Origin: Rhabdophis nuchalis
Lineage: Eukaryota; Chordata; Lepidosauria; Squamata; Natricidae
Assembly (NCBI GenBank): GCA_039707465.1
Contig: CM077647.1
Coordinates: 116,686,610-116,750,609, forward strand
Length of the DNA stretch: 64,000 nt
Direction: 5' to 3'
In this document: positions 22,617 to 33,770 of the stretch, one piece after another
Layout: each line of letters starts with the position of its first letter
Position numbering within the stretch: the first letter of the stretch is position 1
The notes under the pieces: generated by a model
Database searches by the model: none
Seen by the model: the letters and a program-made list of their open reading frames with translations, nothing else
What the model was told of the DNA's origin: nothing
Position numbers and translations under genes: made by a program

Positions 22617-23365
22617 TGATGATGTATGAAGACCTGTGAGCAAACTCCAAAAACACTTGGATTTCTGGAAATATTTTATTGCGAATGGGGTAGTGTACAC
22701 GATCTTAAGAGCCTGCCAAAATAATTATCTGCACCACTTACATCTGGTATAATTAAAATTGGAGTGACTTTCCCACACTTTCCCCTGGACTCAAGAATCT
22801 TGTAATCTTTCTTCGGTCTTGCTGTCTCTTCTATCTTCTCTAGGTCTGTTAGTTATTCCATCACATGCTACTGGAATGGCATTAGAGAAAACCATACAAC
22901 CTGCACAGGATCCAAGAAGACAGCTGTTGCCTTTTGATCACACAGATAGCTCTTTTCTGAAATGCTGCTTTGCATGGTGAACTGGTTGGATTGAAAGCAG
23001 ACTTTAGTAACAGCTTCTTTGAAGTAGCCTGTGTATTGCCCTAAGTGGGTTGGACATATCTAATTCCCAACTCCCATTCCAAGTTCTATATTGTTTGAAT
23101 TGATGAATTTCCATCAATTAACTTAAAAAGAATGTGATTTCCTTTCTGGTATGATTTTTAATCTTTCTAGATAAAAATCAGCATAATTCAGCAATGTGAG
23201 AAAGCATTATAACTACCATAAGGCTTTAGTTCTCAAAATTCTCAGCAATGGCCATGCTGGCTCTGGAATTTGAAAAGGGAAAAAGAAATGAACAAAGGTT
23301 TGAACATTTGAGGATAGGATGCAACAATAACAGCTGTTTTATGTTTGTTTGCTTTTGTATTTTAG
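22617..23365. other. Unassigned sequence
   Basis: No recognised feature. Confidence 0.5.
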
Positions 23366-23369
23366 CATT

Positions 23370-23585
23370 AATTTTGACTCCTGGCAACTGCCTGGAGAAG
23401 ACCCTCAAGTTTTCTTGCAAGATTTTTTGGAAGTTGCTTACCATTGCCTGCTTCCTTGGGCTGAGAGAAACTGAATGACCAAAGATCATCCAGCCGTGCC
23501 TAAAGTGGTGCCAGAAAGTTACAATCTCCCATTTTGTGGCCTGATGCCTTGAACTAAACTGACTTTTGGCAAGAGCTATTTAGCT
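23370..23585 (-). mobile_element. Old tRNA-derived SINE (MIR-like layout), minus strand
   Basis: In plus orientation it reads GACTCCTGGCAACTGCCTGG, TTGCTTACCATTGCCTGCTT, CCTTGGGCTGAGAGAA and AAGATCATCCAGCC. It ends in a tRNA-like head (reverse complement …AGTTTAGTTCAAGGCATCAG…). The order matches a widespread amniote tRNA-SINE/LINE-tail family. The copy is heavily diverged. The short open frames over it are not genes. Confidence 0.55.
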
Positions 23586-23589
23586 TTTT

Positions 23590-24015
23590 TTTGAGGGGTA
23601 TGTGTGTTACAAGGAACTATGATTAAGGTTTACAGAATTTTGCATGATAAAGGGTAAATTGTGAGCAGTTTTTCTCCATTTCCCATAATATTAAAACTGG
23701 AAGCTACCTAATGAAAATAACTACCAAATAAATGTTAAACTAGTAAGAAAAACTATTTCCTCATGTAGTATGTAAACAGTCAGTAGAATATGCTACCAAA
23801 AGAAATGATGTGGATTGCTAGTTGTAATGACTAGAACTAGACAAACTCCTAAAGGTTATCAGTGGTTACTAACATTGATTATTGATGTTTCTTGCAGACC
23901 TGGGGATAATCTAACTTTCCATACTAGGTGCATAGGAACCACTATGGGTGAAGAACTAACTTAATCTATTTGCAGACTTCCTAATGCATCTGTTGACTGC
24001 TAGCTAGATGGCCTA
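23590..24015. other. Unassigned sequence
   Basis: No recognised feature. Confidence 0.5.
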
Positions 24016-24018
24016 AGC

Positions 24019-24153
24019 CAGGGGTAGGGAACTATGGCTCTTTTATGACTCATGGACTGCAATACCCAGAATTCCTGAGCAAGTCATGCTGGCTCAGGAA
24101 TTCTGGGTAGTGAAGTCCATGAGTCATAAAAGAGCCATAGTTCCCTACCCCTG
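24019..24153. mobile_element. Near-perfect 135-bp palindromic foldback element
   Basis: The left arm starts CAGGGGTAGGGAACTATGGC and runs to ATACCCAGAATTCCTGAGC. The right arm is its reverse complement with about two mismatches over some 62 bp, and the loop is about 10 bp (AAGTCATGCT). The ends CAGGGGT…ACCCCTG are hAT-like. CTAAGC occurs at both edges, a target duplication of 6 bp or an eroded 8 bp (GCCTAAGC versus GCTAAGCA). A transcript from either strand would form a long hairpin. Confidence 0.9.
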
Positions 24154-24159
24154 GCTAAG

Positions 24160-24700
24160 CAATGTTTTTAGGACTCATCTAAATCAATGGGTCTTAAGCT
24201 AATTATAATTAAGTTTTCAAATCAATTGTTGTTTTCCTTATTTGGCTACATGGGGACATTTTGTTTGTCCTGATAAGTAATAGATAAAGTGGTTCACTAG
24301 ACGGTTAGCATCCATCAAATATAAATGGATGTGATATTCCTGAATCTCATCATTCGAGGAAATTATGTTATATATGATGTTAAAAACCCATGGTTAGAAA
24401 GCTGGATGCTCAGCGATATTCTCCTTCATGGGTCTTGAATGCAGGATATTTTCCACTAATGACATTTTGTAAAAAGGAGATAACAGGAGGGTTCTGTTAT
24501 ATATTACAAGGTGGTTTTACATTGCTGGATCAACAACTACAAGGCAAGAAGTAAAACCAAACCAAACATAGAACAATATGCTGGAAAACAATTCTATTCT
24601 CTGACCTCAAGGAAGGAAATCTCACTAGAATGTTTTACATCCAACACACTGGATAATAATCATAAGGTTTGTATATGAACACATCTAGAAGCTACTAAAT
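24160..24700. other. Unassigned sequence
   Basis: No recognised feature. Confidence 0.5.
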
Positions 24701-24705
24701 TGATA

Positions 24706-25200
24706 AACTTTAACTTTTATTAAATTTCTATCCCGCCCTATCTCCCACAAAGGGACTCAGGGCAGCGCACAGGAACTTAAAATCCAAAAATACAAACAAT
24801 AAAAATTCTACAAAATTTAAAACTACAATTAAACAGTTTAACCCGTGCTAAAAAGAGAAAACAATTAATTTAAAACCCAGCTCTAATAAAATATGGTTGT
24901 AGCAGCTATGCCAGGCCAGCCATATGGAAGAAATAGGTTTTTAAAGTCCGGCGGAAGAGGCGAAGGTCGGTGATAGTCCGGAGGTCTGGGGGGAGGTCAT
25001 TCCAAAGGGCAGGACCTGCCACAGAGAAGGCTCTTCCCCTGGGCGTCGCCAGCCGGCATTGTCCAGCAGACGGCACCCTAAGGAGGCCCTCCCTGTGGGA
25101 GCGGACAGGTCGAGTGGATGTATGAGGTAGAAGGTGGTCCTGCAAGTAACCAGGCCCTCTGCCATGGCGCGCTTTAAAGATGGTCACTAAAACCTTGAAA
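24706..25200 (-). mobile_element. L2-clade LINE 3' end, minus strand (subfamily 2)
   Basis: The minus-strand frame 24906-25187 covers the last about 93 residues of L2-type ORF2: HTSTRPVRSHREGLLRVPSA … GRAFSVAGPALWNDLPPDLR … LKTYFFHMAGLA. The 3' UTR has the conserved CCTATCTCCCACAAAGGGAC block (plus orientation) and an AT-rich end near 24706. The ending HMAGLA and the UTR wording differ from the copies at 9550, 12063 and 41721, so it is another subfamily. Confidence 0.85.
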
Positions 25201-25359
25201 TAAAGATTGGCTAGACTATAACTATTTCTTGATATATAGAAAACTTTAGCTATCCGAATTTCAGAAATTTCACAAAAATATACAACTATATGGTAAATGT
25301 TGAGATAAGCTCAATAGCTTTTTGGTTTGAAATTAAATATGATATGAGCTCATAAAATA

Positions 25360-25833
25360 TTTATTTTATTTATTTATTTCGATTTGTAAATCGCACCTAT
25401 CTCCATCGAAATAGACTCAGGGCGGTGTACAGATAAATTTACCATAATAAATAATAACATATACAATAAAAGAATTAAAATTAATTAAATTAACTTGTAC
25501 TAAAATTCCCATTAACCTATTAACCATTTACTAGTTTGGTTGGAGTTTTGGCATATATGAGGTCTAAAATTCTAGGCTAGTCCAGCTTGCTGGAAGAAAT
25601 GAGTCTTGAGTGAGCGGCGAAAGAGGGGAAGGTCCATGATAGTGCGAAGGTCGGGGGGCAGGTCGTTCCAGAGGGTAGGCCCTGCCACAGAGAAGGCCCT
25701 ACCCCTGGACGCCGACAGCCGGCATTGACCGGCAGTCGGCACCCTGAGGAGGCCCTCCCCCTGGGAGCGAATTGGTCGGTGGGAGGTATGTGGTAGGAGA
25801 CGGTTCCGCAAGTAACTAGGCCCCGAGCAGAAG
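25360..25833 (-). mobile_element. L2-clade LINE 3' end, minus strand (subfamily 2)
   Basis: A second short 3' end close to the preceding one. The minus-strand frame 25572-25811 gives RNRLLPHTSHRPIRSQGEGL … AFSVAGPTLWNDLPPDLRTI … LKTHFFQQAGLA. The 3' UTR keeps the CACCTATCTCC and GACTCAGGGCGGTG words and ends in a (TTTA)n tail at about 25360. Different truncation points and tails indicate two independent insertions, not a tandem duplication. Confidence 0.85.
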
Positions 25834-25834
25834 T

Positions 25835-26765
25835 AGTTTACACTCCAAAGCAGATGACATCTGAAATAAACAGAATTTGCTGAATATGGTTTAATATTAC
25901 ATCGTTCATACCCCCTCTCCCAATTTTAGAAGTTATTCACATTATATGGATGAGTTACTTATTTGAGATTATTAAAAGAGCTGATAGGATGACATGGCAA
26001 TGAAAAGCAACTAGTGAGTGAGAAAACCTCTGCAGATGAAGATACATGGCTTTACGGCCAGTTTTTATTTTGAAAGAATCTTTCCTGCCACAATTCTTTA
26101 TTGCTATTGCACATTGCAAGAAAATATTAGCAGTCCTTCAGAGAAGCTCATCCATCAGCTATTCCATGTAATGAAACAGATTGGACGCGTGCAATTTTTA
26201 TCTGGCAAGGGAAATTCCAGAAGCACTGATAAATTTGTTAGAGGTCAGGGACTGGGTTTTTCCTTTCTTTCTTATTTTATTCCTTGGAAAGAATTTACAT
26301 TCTCTCTACTGCCATCAAGAGGAAACAATAAAGGGAATGTGTAGCAACAATTACATGTTGTTTCTTATTCAACTTCCTTAATAAGTTATCTCCATCACTT
26401 TGTGACTCTCATATCAACCTGAGGCCAACTTCCTAGAAATTTAGCCTGACTCAAATAATTACTGTATAATAAAGCTAGATTCTTATCTCCTTTACCATCA
26501 GAGCATGAAGCTGCCAACTATCCCAGTTTGGCTGATATTCTGCCTAGGAAATAAGCCTTGGCCATTAATATCACACTGATATGGTCCTGCCCCTGCTACT
26601 AGGATCTGCCCCATTTGACTATTTAAAAAAGTAATTTTTGCTCTCGTGATATGATTCTCCTGCCTCTATCATTGCGTATGTGTCAGAGAAAGGAGAAGAA
26701 ACCTTTGTCTGTCACATGGCAAGGTTTGTTGGAGGAAAAGTAATGGGGATGATTGCCATAGCTAC
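25835..26765. other. Unassigned sequence
   Basis: No recognised repeat or gene. Overlapping frames of 108 and 66 codons at 26018-26381 have no motif. Confidence 0.5.
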
Positions 26766-26773
26766 ATATAAAG

Positions 26774-26957
26774 CAGTGGTGGGTTTCAAATTTTTTAGAA
26801 CCTACTCTGTAGGTGTGGCCTATTTTGTGGGCGTGGCTTGGTAGTCATGTGACAGGGTGGGAGTGGCCACCTTTTAACCTTTTAAAATGTGGTGAAACTC
26901 ATTTAACAACGCTCTTGCTTAGCAACCAAAATTTTGGACTCAATTGTGATAATAAAT

Positions 26958-27019
<62 letters not shown>

Positions 27020-27183
27020 TTCCTTCCTTCCTTCCTTCCTTTCCTTTCCTTCCCGTTGGATCACTGGCAGCGGCGGGCCAGATTTACTTCCAGGTACACC
27101 GGTGGAACCCCCTCTCACCGGTTCTCTAAATTTCACCAACCGGCTCTCGCGAGTAGGTGCAAGCTTGCAGAAACCCACCACTG
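26774..27183. mobile_element. hAT-type MITE with perfect 8-bp TSD and internal (CTTT)n
   Basis: The termini CAGTGGTGGGTTTC and GAAACCCACCACTG are perfect inverted repeats of each other. ATATAAAG flanks both sides (26766-26773 and 27184-27191), the 8-bp duplication expected of hAT. The interior contains GGGCGTGGCTTGG and CACCAACCGG words common to this family and a long pyrimidine microsatellite. No transposase. Confidence 0.95.
26957..27055. repeat. (CTTT)n(CCTT)n microsatellite
   Basis: About 15 CTTT units pass into CCTT units, inside the MITE at 26774-27183. Probably length-polymorphic. Confidence 0.95.
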
Positions 27184-27191
27184 ATATAAAG

Positions 27192-27506
27192 CTACTGGCT
27201 ACTTCTTTTCAGAAGATGAGGCCAGTCCTGGATTAATCATCAAGCAAAGGACATCAAGGGAGAGAGCACTGGAGTATATTTCTCTAGCTACCAAGCTCTT
27301 GGTTCCTTCATTGCTCCGTTCAACTTTAGTTTTCAGCACTCGGTGAATAGAGTAAATGTTTTATCTAGGTAATATTGTTCCCAAAACATTATTACTTTAT
27401 TTTCAAAAATTGTTGCTTATATGTTCAAGTCAAGGTTATGTTCAGTATATGTTATTTCGCAAATTTGTTTCAGATATGAAGTAAAGTTCTTTTCTTATTC
27501 AGAACA
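27192..27506. other. Unassigned sequence
   Basis: No recognised feature. Confidence 0.5.
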
Positions 27507-27507
27507 A

Positions 27508-28048
27508 TTAGCCGTTCCTGGCCACGCGTTGCTGTGGCCCAGTCTGGTTAAATGGCCAACCAATCTGTGTGTAGATCTACACCATCACACACAAACACGT
27601 ACACACAACCACTATATAACCCCCAACATACCTATCTTCTCCCTCTCTCCCTCTACCTACCTACCTACTGTATTTCTCCCTCTCCCTCTCTATCCCTCTC
27701 CCTACCTACCTACCGCATTTCTCCCTCCCTCTCTCTATCCCTATAGCTGCCTACCTACCTACCTACTGTATTTCTCCTTGAATCTTATGGACAGAGTATT
27801 ATGTCATCCTTTATGATATAATACCTGTAGCCCACTGCTCTCTCTGTATCCATCTACCTACCTTTTTTACAATTTTTTACATTTCCGTTACATGTACCTG
27901 GCACAGGTGTGACATCTACACAAACTATATATATCATTGGTGCTGTATTTGAAAGGAACGTTGTGTGAAAATTTGGAAGCAATCAGTGCAGTACTTTCGG
28001 AGATTAGCGGTTTTGAACAAACTCTTGTTACATTTTTATTTATATAGA
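27508..28048 (-). mobile_element. Non-autonomous Helitron (short member), minus strand
   Basis: On the minus strand it starts TCTATATAAATAAAAATGTA (5'-TC) and ends with the hairpin GGCCAC-loop-GTGGCC (27520-27539) followed by AGGAACGG and CTAA. The host bases are A before TC and T after CTAA. The 5'-TC, a 3' hairpin about 12 nt from the end, a CTRR terminus and insertion between A and T are the Helitron hallmarks. It shares termini and subterminal text (…ACTGATTGCTTCCAAATTTT, CACACAA…) with 31054-33883 and 39507-41565. It lacks the CR1 passenger, holds a CTAC-type repeat at about 27640-27775, and has no Rep/helicase gene. Confidence 0.85.
27640..27775. repeat. Interrupted CTAC/CTCCCT tetranucleotide array
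   Basis: Repeated CTAC clusters separated by GTATTTCTCCCTCTC-like spacers inside the short Helitron. It is the minus-strand equivalent of the large arrays in the other two Helitrons. Confidence 0.85.
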
Positions 28049-28049
28049 T

Positions 28050-30490
28050 ACTGTGTTTCCAAAATCTTATTGTTGGGGTATGCTGAGACAAAACATAATG
28101 CAGATAAAAATATAAACCACATTCACTCATGAATATTGTCGTGAAGCCATCCAAAAAAGGAACTACTGGTGGTACACATGATTTTTGTCAAACATGTGCT
28201 GATAACTTGTTGTAATTTGCAGTATAAAAGGCTATACAGTGTAGGACAGGCAAAGAAATGACTTATGGCTATCTGCCATAATGTTGGTATCGAGTCTTAG
28301 TGGCCATGTAGACAGACTTTACCAGAGTGATCTGTCCCCAGTGTGGCCACTTTTGGAAACTGAATCAATCCATTTTGCTGGTGGTCATCCTCTCCTCTCT
28401 CCTTCCACCTTTCCCGCCATATAGATTTCTCAAGAGAAGTAGATCTTCATATGATGTTTCCAAAATACAGTAAAAATACTTGAATCTGGTAATTTGTACT
28501 TTAAGTGAAAAATTAGAGTTTTTTGCTTCTATGATCTATTTCTTTGTTTTCTTGGCTACCTATAGTGTTGGAGAAAAACAACATGGAAAGAAGACTGGGA
28601 GGGAGGGATGAAGGAAAGAAGGAAGACAGGCAGGCTTCCAGAGAAATAGCATGAATAGACTAGTTCTTCACAATGTCTCCAGAGAAGAAAAAGATAGGAG
28701 ATCACCCACATTCACTCCAAACACAAGATATTTGTGAGGAGATCATAGGACAGTGATTTCTGACATGTTTTGATGGGAACAACCATCTTGCTGACAACGT
28801 GGTTGGCACCTATTGCAGAATACTAAGTTTGCAAACTGCCTTTTCTAATCATATTTGGAAATTGCTTGTTAACTATTGTTAAGGCTAGAAGGTTGGAAAT
28901 CATTTCTTTCTGTATGTCTTTTCTTTCTTTACTATATTATTTTTCTTTTTCCCCCCTTCCTATTTTCTGATTCTTCCTTTCCTTTGCACCTTTCACTCTT
29001 TTCTATTTTTATTCTGTTCTTTTATATTAAATTTTACTAATGTAATTAAAATCATTCATACGCACCAGTCACACACACACATTGCAACAAGCTGATGAAG
29101 ATACAAGAAAGCTTTATTACTCAACTATCCAATTATAATTGGGGCAGTTCCTTAATAGAACAGATGTCTTAAACAATGAAGGATAAGTTTATATAGGATT
29201 TCCATGCACATATTCATTAGTTAGTTAACAAGCATGATTTAACAGTTTATATTTAAGACATCCACACAGTTGAGTAACTTGGGTGTTTCTTACCAAAGCA
29301 TAGTATTTGTATACTCTCCCTTCTCAACTGATTATAACTAATGTAGTTTAGACATCTATGTTCTTGATGTTAGAATTTGGGACATCCTTGCATAGACTGG
29401 GATAGATAGCTTGTTCCATCTAAGTATGTAATGTAGTTTATGGAGGGGTTTTCCCATGTTTACTAAAGTTTCCAAAAGCTTACTAAATTGCCTTCACAAA
29501 TCGTATTCTCAGGTGTCCTCTCCAATACAAAAATTCTCCCCTGGAATTGGTAATATTGGTAATATTACTGATAATATTTAATTCTTTTTACTAAAAATAT
29601 TTAGCAAATTGCTCTTCAGAGGAATCCACCATTAGCTTTGTGTATCTCTAATGTTATGCACTTGAAAATGTCAAAGATCAAAAGCATTTTTGTTATGTTT
29701 ATGCCATCTGACTGTTTGGAGACGTGATTAGGCAAACCTATATTTTAAAAAGTGCAAAACCACAATTTCTTCAAGAATAAAATAATTCATTGTTGCCTTT
29801 ATACTGTATATACCATGAAATTACCACAGTCTTATAGAGAAAACCTGATGATATTTCCAAAGAATCAGATAAATTGATGAAACACAGTTTGAAAATCACT
29901 GGATCAAGAAATGCATCTGCAATTTTGGGTGAAGGGTTTGGAGTACACTTCCCCAACCCCATAATTTATGGATATGTTGGATCTGGATTCTAGAATTCCT
30001 TAGCAGTGTAAATCATATATATTAGTTAATTTGAAACTCTAAAATTGCAATTCCAACCAATCTGTCAGTATGGGGGGGGGGGGGGGATTATAATAGTTTG
30101 ACTTTTTACAATTAGAAGTTACAAACACAATTTTACATCATATTTCAGCAGAAATGAGAAATATTCTTAGTTATGTTATTAATGGTTTCTGTAAAAGATT
30201 AGTTCTACAGCTTATTCATTTTAAAATAATTCCTAGTTTTAATCTTCTAGATATTCTTCCTGTTAAATTTTAAAATCTTCACTTAAGATTTTAAAACAGT
30301 CACTTAATGATTGTTTTGAAATAGTTGATCCATATAATCAATAGACTAAGTTTAAAGTATTAATTTATTATCATGACAACATATTTCAGCGATTCAAAAT
30401 AATACTAGCATCAAATTAAATTCTAAAAATTATCTTTGAATTATTTTGTTGAGTATTGAATACTATTTTAAATGTTCTGGTATGTGTGAT
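28050..30490. other. Mostly unassigned AT-rich sequence
   Basis: A faint old LINE/SINE word (TTGGTATCGAGTCTTAGTGG … CCATGTAGACAGAC) lies at 28283-28340 and resembles 63076-63135. There is a pyrimidine-rich patch at 28905-29040, a short (CA)n at 29070 and poly-G at 30074-30086. Nothing else was recognised. Confidence 0.45.
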
Positions 30491-30496
30491 ATCCCA

Positions 30497-30595
30497 AAGG
30501 TGCTTTTTCAAAAGGCAATCAAACTTTATTTTATTTTTTGAAGATGTTTTGCCTCTCATTCAAGGAGCTTCCTCAGTTCTGACTTGTGTGTGCTT
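30497..30595. mobile_element. Fragment of the AAGGTGCTTTTTCAA foldback family
   Basis: CCAAAGGTGCTTTTTCAAAA, then GATGTTTTGCCTCTCATTCA, AGGAGCTTCCTCAGTTCTGA. It matches one arm and body of the element at 39139-39315 and the piece at 11640-11745. The second arm is missing. Confidence 0.6.
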
Positions 30596-30599
30596 GTTT

Positions 30600-30918
30600 C
30601 AGTAATATTTGGCATAACTGCAGGCTGCTAAACAGCTTTCTACCTATAAGACGATTTAGCTTTGGGCAGAAAAGGAGGAGCGTCTTACAGTTGTGTCATA
30701 GGAGAAAGACCAACTTGGTTTCTTTTTATTTCAGGAATATCAATGACTATAAAGTAACAGCCTTTCATTGCTGCTTTCAGCTTTCAGATGAACTGGTGCC
30801 TCCGTGTGGCACAGGGCAGCAACTGAAACTCCTGAAATTGTAGGAAACAATATCTTTAGACAGCTCCTTGTTGAAAATTTCTGCCAAAATACACAATATA
30901 AGCCACAAGCTGTTGTGA
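30600..30918. other. Unassigned sequence
   Basis: No recognised feature. Confidence 0.5.
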
Positions 30919-30920
30919 TC

Positions 30921-31053
30921 ACATTTATTGAATTTGAATTTGAATTTATTTGATTTTTATGTCGCACCTATCTCCCCGAAGGGACTCAGGGCGGTGCACA
31001 GGAAATTAAAACAAGTATAAACATATAAATAAATAGTTTATACTTATACTTTA
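30921..31053 (-). mobile_element. L2-clade LINE 3' UTR fragment, minus strand
   Basis: TTGAATTTGAATTTGAATTT followed by CGCACCTATCTCCCCGAAGG and GACTCAGGGCGGTGCACAGG. This is the L2 3' terminal block, with no coding sequence. The Helitron at 31054 begins directly at its eroded edge. Confidence 0.8.
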
Positions 31054-31509
31054 TCTATATAAATAAAAATGTAAAATAGTTTGTACGAATCCACTAATCT
31101 CAAAAAGTACCGGACCGATTTAAACCAAACTTTCACACAATGTAGCGAAGCACTTCGGATAATAGAATACCAAATCATTTTGTGCCTAGCACACATGTGT
31201 TGTGTACAAATTACACACACAAAAAAGTACCCACTGAAATTGTGTGTTAACATCCCTGTAGCCACGCCCATCAAACTGCTTTTCAACTGCCAGTGTTGGC
31301 AAAGGCCTCATACGGCGGCCTCTTGGGGCCAAAAAGGCACAGAGGATAGCAAACTCCCAGGTGACCCATAGGGGGGGGGGAGAAATTCTGCTCAGGACTG
31401 TTCTCTGAGGTAAAAAAAAAAAAGGAGGCAGGCAGCTGCTTTAAACTGTTTAATACTAACTGAACCAAACTGTAACAAAGAATCACCCATCTGACAGCAA
31501 ATACAGTTT

Positions 31510-31867
31510 AATGAAAAGAAGGCCTAGGGAGGACATGATAGCAGCCTTCCAATATCTCAGGGGTTGCCCCAAAGAAGAGGGAGTCAAGCTATTCACCAAG
31601 GCACCTGAGGGCAGAACAAGAAGCAATGGGTGGAAACTAATCAAGGAGAGAAGCAACCTAGAACTGAGGGCAAATTTCCTGGCAGTGAGAACTATTAACC
31701 AGTGGAACATCTTGCCACCAGAAGTTATGGATGCCCCAACACTGAAGAGAGAAGAGACTGGAAAACCATTTGTCTGAAACGGCATAGGTCTCCTGCTTGA
31801 GCAGCGGGGTTGGACTAGATGACCTCCAAGGTCCCTTCCAACTCTGCTATTGTATTATTGTATTACA
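31510..31867 (+). pseudogene. CR1 ORF2 C-terminus and 3' UTR, copy a (no MITE)
   Basis: The frame at 31511-31777 reads REDMIAAFQYLRGCPKEEGV, KLFTKAPEGRTRSNGWKLIK, TINQWNILPPEVMDAP. This is the CR1 ORF2 C-terminus (…RGDLI-VYKYL-G-…-LF…-RTRGNG-KL…-NRLP-EVV-SP). The 3' UTR is canonical: GGTTGGACTAGATGACCTCC, AAGGTCCCTTCCAACTCTGC, TATTGTATTATTG. Confidence 0.88.
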
Positions 31868-31909
31868 GTAGGTATGTAGATAGGGGAATAGAGAGACAGG
31901 GAGAAATAC

Positions 31910-32590
31910 AGTTTAATAAAAGAGGGACTAGGGAAGACATGATAGCAGCCTTCCAATATCTCAGGGGTTGCCCCAAAGAAGAGGGAGTTAAGCTATTCAC
32001 CAAGGCACCTGAGGGCAGAACAAGAAGCAATGGGTGGAAACTAATCCAGGAGAGAAGCAACTGAGAACTGAGGAGAAATTTCCTGACAGTTAGAACAATT
32101 AATCAGTGGAACAACTTGCCTCCAGAAGTTGTGAATGCCCCAACACTGGAAGTCTTCAAGAAGATGTTGGATAGCCATTAGTCTGAAATGGTATAGGGCA
32201 GTGATGGCTAACCTTTTTTGGCTCACGTGCCAATAGCAGGGGGAGTGCAGGGGCGATGTGCACATGTGTGCCACATCCATAATGCTATGTGCATGACCCC
32301 CTGCATTTGGCATGCTTTTTACGTCATCCCCAGGCTCCAGAGGGTTTATAGGAGCCTGGGGAGGGTGAAAACAGCCTTCCCCCACTTCCAGAGGGCAAAA
32401 AATGGCCTCAAAAGAAGGCCTAAATCAGCTGGCCAGGGCACACATACAAACTGAAGCTGACAGGGCAATGCCTCGAGTGGCCTAAGAAATGGTTCCGTGT
32501 GCCACCTGTGGCACCCGTGCCATAGGTTCGCCATCATGGGTATAGGGCTTCCTGCCTAGCAGGGAGTTGGACTAGATGACCCTCAAGGGA
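31910..32590 (+). pseudogene. CR1 3' end, copy b, split by a hAT MITE
   Basis: Again begins CAGTTTAATAAAAGAGGGAC and encodes REDMIAAFQYLRGCPKEEGV, now broken by a stop near 32062. Its 3' UTR word TCTGAAATGGTATAGGG is interrupted at 32199 by the MITE and resumes after 32539 with GTATAGGGCTTCCTGCC and GGGAGTTGGACTAGATGACC. The same split is present, inverted, at 40546-41260. Confidence 0.88.
32199..32539. mobile_element. 341-bp hAT MITE (CAGTGATGGCTAACC family), perfect TSD
   Basis: Left end CAGTGATGGCTAACCTTTTT, right end CCATAGGTTCGCCATCATGG. GTATAGGG is duplicated exactly at 32191-32198 and 32540-32547. It lies inside CR1 copy b of the Helitron. Its length equals that of the copy at 40612-40952, and it sits at the same CR1 position. 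Confidence 0.93.
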
Positions 32591-32612
32591 TAGATAGAGA
32601 GGGAGAAATAAG

Positions 32613-32683
32613 GTAGGTATGTATGTATGTATTTATGTATGTATGTATGTGGGTGGGTGGGTGGGTGGGTGGATGGATGGATG

Positions 32684-32770
<87 letters not shown>

Positions 32771-32861
32771 CGATAGATCGATAGATCGATAGATCGATAG
32801 ATCGATAGATCGATAGATCGATAGATAGATAGATCGATAGATCGATAGATAGATAGATACA

Positions 32862-32925
<64 letters not shown>

Positions 32926-33687
32926 GACAGTAGGTAGGTAGGTAGGTAGGTAGGTAGGTAGGTAGGTAGGTAGAGGGAGAAAGGAAGAAATATAGTAGGT
33001 AGGTAGGCAGGTAGGTAGGTAGGTACATAGGTAGGGGGATGGATAGATAGATAGGGAGAAATACAGTAGATAGGTAGATAGAGGGATAGACAGAGAGGGA
33101 GAAATACAGTAGGTAGGCAGGTAGGTGGATAGGGGGATAGATAGAGAGGGAGAAATACAGTAGGTAGGTAGGTAGGTAGGTAGGTAGGTGGAGGGAGAAA
33201 GCAAGAAATACAATAGGTAGGTAAGTAGAGGGATAGACAGAGAGGGAGAAATACCGTAGGTAGGTAGGTAGGTGTATAGATAGCAAGAAATACGGTAGGT
33301 AGGTATAGAGGGGGGGAAATACAGTAGGTAGGTAGATAGAGAGGGAAAAGAAAGAAATACAGTAGGTAGGTAGAGGGATAGACAGAGAGGGAGAAATACA
33401 GTAGGTAGGTAGGTAGAGGGATAGAGGGGGGGAAATACAGTAGGTAGGTAGGTAGAGGGAAAAAGAAAGAAATACAGTAGGTAGGTAGGTAGAGGGATAG
33501 ACAGAGAGGGAGAAATACAGTAGGTAGGCAGGTAGGTAGATAGGGGGATAGATAGAGTCAGAAATATAGTAGGTAGGTAGGTAGGTAGGTAGGTAGGTAG
33601 GTAGAGGGATAGAGAGGGGGAAATACAATAGGTAGGTAGGTAGATAGAGGGAGAAATAAAGAAATACAGTAGGTAGGTAGGTACAGG

Positions 33688-33752
<65 letters not shown>

Positions 33753-33770
33753 AAATACAGTAGGTAGGTA
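32613..33770. repeat. TAGA/TAGG/GAAA tetranucleotide arrays with higher-order units
   Basis: Starts with GTAT and GGTG units, then about 130 bp of pure TAGA, TAGATCGA runs, GAAA repeats (32868-32925), and long TAGG arrays. From about 32970 on, TAGG clusters alternate with a spacer like GGGATAGACAGAGAGGGAGA-AATACAG. That gives a loose minisatellite of roughly 40-70 bp. Confidence 0.95.

Noticed and set aside
29070..29560. Possible minus-strand LTR with TTTATTACTCA polyadenylation-like word
   Set aside because: No TG…CA ends, target duplication or adjoining retroelement coding could be found.
32613..33770. CRISPR-like array of regularly spaced repeats
   Set aside because: The repeats are tetranucleotide clusters with variable spacers that are themselves repeats, and the genome is eukaryotic.
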